From assembly GCA_900754085.1 (NCBI GenBank), contig CAAEBO010000071.1, positions 1 through 16,726 on the forward strand: a DNA stretch of 16,726 nucleotides, written 5' to 3'. A program made the position numbers and the translations under genes. This stretch comes from Clostridia bacterium (lineage in GTDB: Bacteria > Bacillota > Clostridia > TANB77 > CAG-508). Each line of letters begins with the position of its first letter. Within the stretch, counting starts at the first letter, position 1. Shown here one piece after another: positions 14,269 to 16,726 of this stretch. Below the pieces are notes generated by a model. The model did not search any database and was not told where the DNA came from. It was given only the letters and a program-made list of their open reading frames with translations.

Positions 14269-14295
14269 GAGAGGAGCAATCCTCTCTATTTATTT
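14269..14295 (+). terminator. Hairpin terminator after the 59-aa gene
   Basis: GAGAGGA-GCAA-TCCTCTC, a perfect 7-bp stem with a GNRA tetraloop, then TATTTATTTG. It lies seven nt after the stop codon. Confidence 0.7.
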
Positions 14296-14312
14296 GTATC
14301 TTTTGTAACTAA

Positions 14313-14341
14313 TTTATATTATAATCTCTCTTTAGTGTCAA
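14313..14341 (-). promoter_or_regulatory. Candidate antisense promoter converging on the 59-aa gene
   Basis: TTGACA (14336-14341), 17-nt spacer, TATAAA (14313-14318) on the minus strand. No minus-strand gene follows; transcription would start near 14306 and run into the terminator and 3' end of the 59-aa gene. In AT-rich DNA a chance match is possible. Confidence 0.5.
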
Positions 14342-14484
14342 TATTATGCACAGAAATGTAATCAAAATGTAATACAATTCATATTACTTTCTATATTTTT
14401 ATATTAGCATATTTTTCAAAAAATGTAAAGTGTTTTTATGTTATTGTAATTTATATCTTGAGATCAAATACTATATAATATTTG

Positions 14485-14600
14485 CACTTTCAAGCACTAG
14501 GCACTAATCTATTTTTGTCTTTAATGACAAATTCCTTCTTTTTGGTTTGTATTTGCGGTTGGCAATTCACATTTATTATATCACAAAGAAGGAATTTTTT
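14485..14600 (+). ncRNA. Candidate small RNA
   Basis: A TATAAT box (14474-14479; -35 weak) precedes about 115 nt without an ORF. These contain a TTTGTC-TTTAAT-GACAAA hairpin (14514-14531) and a long-range 13-bp stem AAATTCCTTCTTT / AAAGAAGGAATTT (14529-14541 with 14585-14597) closed by six T. The long loop of 43 nt is unusual for a plain terminator. Low confidence; it could also be a small degenerate inverted-repeat element. Confidence 0.35.
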
Positions 14601-14658
14601 ACTCATAGTTATAGGCTTTATCATCTCTATAGAACAAGGAAGTCTTTGAAAAAAATAG

Positions 14659-14694
14659 AACAGGGATTTTAAGGACCGTCCCTAAATCCCTGTT
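14659..14694 (-). terminator. Terminator after the RNase J gene (bidirectional)
   Basis: AACAGGGATTT / AAATCCCTGTT outer stem with a GGA-CCG-TCC inner helix, flanked by T runs in both reading directions (CTATTTTTTT on the minus strand). It starts five nt past the gene's stop codon and belongs to the GGACCGTCC-type hairpin family of this window. Confidence 0.85.
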
Positions 14695-14699
14695 TTTTT

Positions 14700-16553
14700 C
14701 TATACTTCCATAATAATTGGTAAAATCATTGGATTTCTCTTTGTTTTTTGTGCAATATAGTCTTTTAAGTTATCTCTTAAATTAGATTTAATTGTAGACC
14801 AATCTGTAATATGTTTCTTTTCACATTTTGTAATTTCGTTTCTTATAACTGCCTTTACATTTTCCATTAAGTTTTCAGATTCTCTAACATATACAAATCC
14901 TCTAGATATAACATCTGGTCCTGCAATTATTTCTCCTGTTGAAGAATCCATTGTCATTACAATTATAATTAATCCATCTTGAGATAAATGTTGTCTATCA
15001 CGAAGTACTATATTTCCAACATCTCCTACTCCTAGACCATCTACTAGTACTCTTCCAGATTGTACTGATGTAGTAAATTTAGCTTCTTCTTCGTTCATTT
15101 CTAATACTCTACCATTTGTAAGCATAAATATATTATCTTTTTCTACTCCCATTTCTTCTGCTGTTTCTGCATGAGCTTTTAATTGTCTGTATTCACCATG
15201 TACTGGTAAGAAATATTTTGGTTTTACTAAAGATAGCATTAATCTTTGCTCTTCTTGGCAGGCATGGCCAGAAACGTGTACATCTGCTAACGAACTATAA
15301 ACAACTTCTGCACCTATTTGCATTAAGTCATCTATTACTTTAGAAACTAACTTTTCATTTCCTGGTATTGGATTTGCAGATATTATAATTAAATCATTTG
15401 GTGTAATTTGTACCTTTCTATGATCTCCAGAAGCCATTCTTGTAAGTGCTGACATTGGCTCTCCTTGGCTTCCTGTTGTTATAATTACTAATTGATCATC
15501 TGTATAATTTTTTATCATATCTATATCTATAAATACATTATCTGGAACTTTAATATAATCTAATTCCCTTGCTGTATTTATCATATTTATCATACTTCTA
15601 CCGCAAACTGCAATTTTTCTATTATATCTTACAGCGCAATTTACTATTTGTTGAACTCTGTGAACATTTGAAGCAAAAGTTGCAACAACTATTCTTTTTC
15701 TGCAACCTTGGAATAATCTTTCGAAAACATCTCCTACAGTTTTTTCAGACATAGTATAACCCTTTCTTTCTGAGTTTGTACTGTCTGACATAAGTGCTAA
15801 AACGCCTTCATTTCCTAGTTCTGCTAAACGTCCAAAGTCCATTATTTCTCCATCTATTGGAGTATAATCTATTTTAAAGTCTCCTGTATGAATTACAGTT
15901 CCTGCTGGTGATTTTATTGCTAAAGCAACTGAATCTGGAATACTGTGTGAACTTCTTATAAATTCAACATTAAATTTGCCAGCCTTTACTGTTTCTCCTT
16001 GTTTTACTTCTACTAGTTTTGTTGTTCTTAATAATTTGTGTTCTTCTAGTTTATTTCTTATAAGACCACAAGTTAATCTTGTTGCATAAATTGGCACATT
16101 TATCTTTTTTAATAAATATGGTATTGCACCAATATGGTCTTCGTGACCATGTGTAACAATTAATCCTCTTATTTTATCTTTATTTTTTTCTAAATATGTT
16201 ATATCAGGTATAACTAAATCAACACCAAGCATATCATCTTCTGGAAATGCTAAACCACAGTCTACTATAATAATGTCATTTTCATACTCAAATACTGTTA
16301 TATTTTTTCCTATTTCGTGTAAACCACCTAATGGAATTATTTTTAGCTTACCAGATTTAAACTTAAAATCTTCTTGCTTTGATGCTGTTTTTCTTGGCTT
16401 TCTAGTTGTTTTACTTCTTGTTGTTTTTGTATTTTCTGTATTAGCTTGCTTTGAAGCTTCTGTTTTTGTTCTTGGTGAATAATTTTTTCTTCTTTTTTTA
16501 GTTTCTGTATTAATCTTTTTCTCGTTTTCTACCTTTTTGTTTTCTTCCGTCAT
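14700..16553 (-). CDS. Ribonuclease J (beta-CASP metallo-beta-lactamase nuclease)
   Basis: Dual endo- and 5' exoribonuclease of mRNA decay and rRNA maturation in Firmicutes, acting in the cytoplasm. Residues 1-62 are a Lys/Thr/Glu-rich low-complexity extension (TKTTRSKTTRKPRKT). The beta-lactamase domain starts at about 66 (GKLKIIPLGGLHEIGKN), with the metal site HGHEDH at 135-140, HTGDFKID and a beta-CASP domain. PVHGEYRQLKAHAETAEEMG and the C-terminal domain ending RNPMILPIIMEV are intact. 617 aa against about 555 for common RNase J1/J2; the excess is the N-terminal tail. AAGGAG lies 11 nt upstream of the ATG, slightly long. J1 or J2 identity (rnjA or rnjB) cannot be settled, so no symbol is given. 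Confidence 0.93.
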   Translation of the reverse strand: MTEENKKVENEKKINTETKKRRKNYSPRTKTEASKQANTENTKTTRSKTTRKPRKTASKQEDFKFKSGKLKIIPLGGLHEIGKNITVFEYENDIIIVDCGLAFPEDDMLGVDLVIPDITYLEKNKDKIRGLIVTHGHEDHIGAIPYLLKKINVPIYATRLTCGLIRNKLEEHKLLRTTKLVEVKQGETVKAGKFNVEFIRSSHSIPDSVALAIKSPAGTVIHTGDFKIDYTPIDGEIMDFGRLAELGNEGVLALMSDSTNSERKGYTMSEKTVGDVFERLFQGCRKRIVVATFASNVHRVQQIVNCAVRYNRKIAVCGRSMINMINTARELDYIKVPDNVFIDIDMIKNYTDDQLVIITTGSQGEPMSALTRMASGDHRKVQITPNDLIIISANPIPGNEKLVSKVIDDLMQIGAEVVYSSLADVHVSGHACQEEQRLMLSLVKPKYFLPVHGEYRQLKAHAETAEEMGVEKDNIFMLTNGRVLEMNEEEAKFTTSVQSGRVLVDGLGVGDVGNIVLRDRQHLSQDGLIIIVMTMDSSTGEIIAGPDVISRGFVYVRESENLMENVKAVIRNEITKCEKKHITDWSTIKSNLRDNLKDYIAQKTKRNPMILPIIMEV

Positions 16554-16637
16554 TATTTTATCTACTCCTTCTTTCTTATTTTAATTTAAACTTATCTATG
16601 ATTAGAAGAAATTATTAACCTGTCCCTATTTTGTTAT

Positions 16638-16726
16638 TTAAGATAACTCTTTTTTACTAATTAATGTTTCATTACATAAAAAATTTATTTTATTATTTAA
16701 TTCATAAATAAATTCTGTTTCATTTA
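16638..16726 (-). CDS. C-terminal end of an unidentified gene
   Basis: The only open minus-strand frame at the window edge encodes ETEFIYELNNKINFLC, then NETLISKKELS and a stop at 16638-16640. Its composition looks coding, but only about 28 residues are visible, so no product can be named. It lies 84 nt upstream of the RNase J gene and might share its transcript. Confidence 0.4.
   Translation of the reverse strand, partial: NETEFIYELNNKINFLCNETLISKKELS

Overview
The window is very AT-rich with dense, mostly minus-strand genes, strong AGGAGG-type ribosome binding sites and many promoters of the form TTGACA-17 bp-TATAAT. It also has a T-box leader, a member of the RNase J family and a possible pair of Spo0A boxes. 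Together these point to a low-GC Firmicute, most likely an uncultured member of the Clostridia. This assignment comes from style and gene content; there is no rRNA or marker to confirm it.

Left part (1-7160): an NAD salvage and assembly locus. It holds pncB (nicotinate phosphoribosyltransferase) with a downstream HAD phosphatase gene. Next come an NrtR-type regulator (degenerate Nudix domain plus winged helix), a small membrane protein, and a nadD-nadE-PTS_EIIC_2 operon. Near-identical imperfect palindromes (TTATTA-N9-TAATAA) sit just downstream of the perfect promoters of both pncB and nadD. A second copy lies upstream of the pncB -35 box. This is a self-contained candidate NrtR regulon that can be read directly from the DNA. 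Both nadD and nadE carry a single frameshift: in nadD at an A7 run that is a canonical -1 slippery heptamer, and in nadE at codon 51. A 40-bp direct repeat pair lies beyond the nadD promoter.

Middle part (7160-13360): gltX and a MscS-type channel form one operon (gltX-mscS). A 67-aa hypothetical gene has its own promoter and a strong terminator. argG-argH sit behind a complete T-box leader whose predicted specifier is AGA (Arg), so arginine synthesis is expected to respond to uncharged tRNA-Arg.

Right part (13360-16726): about 1.3 kb holds only small plus-strand items, in contrast to the minus-strand surroundings. These are a 43-aa ORF behind an inverted TGTCGA pair, a 59-aa single-pass membrane peptide behind a leader that can fold in mutually exclusive ways, a convergent antisense promoter at its 3' end, and a candidate small RNA. 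A minus-strand RNase J gene with a basic, low-complexity N-terminal extension follows, and then the C-terminal end of an unidentified gene at the window edge. A hairpin sequence built around GGACCGTCC occurs in the RNase J terminator and again inside the 3' end of mscS.
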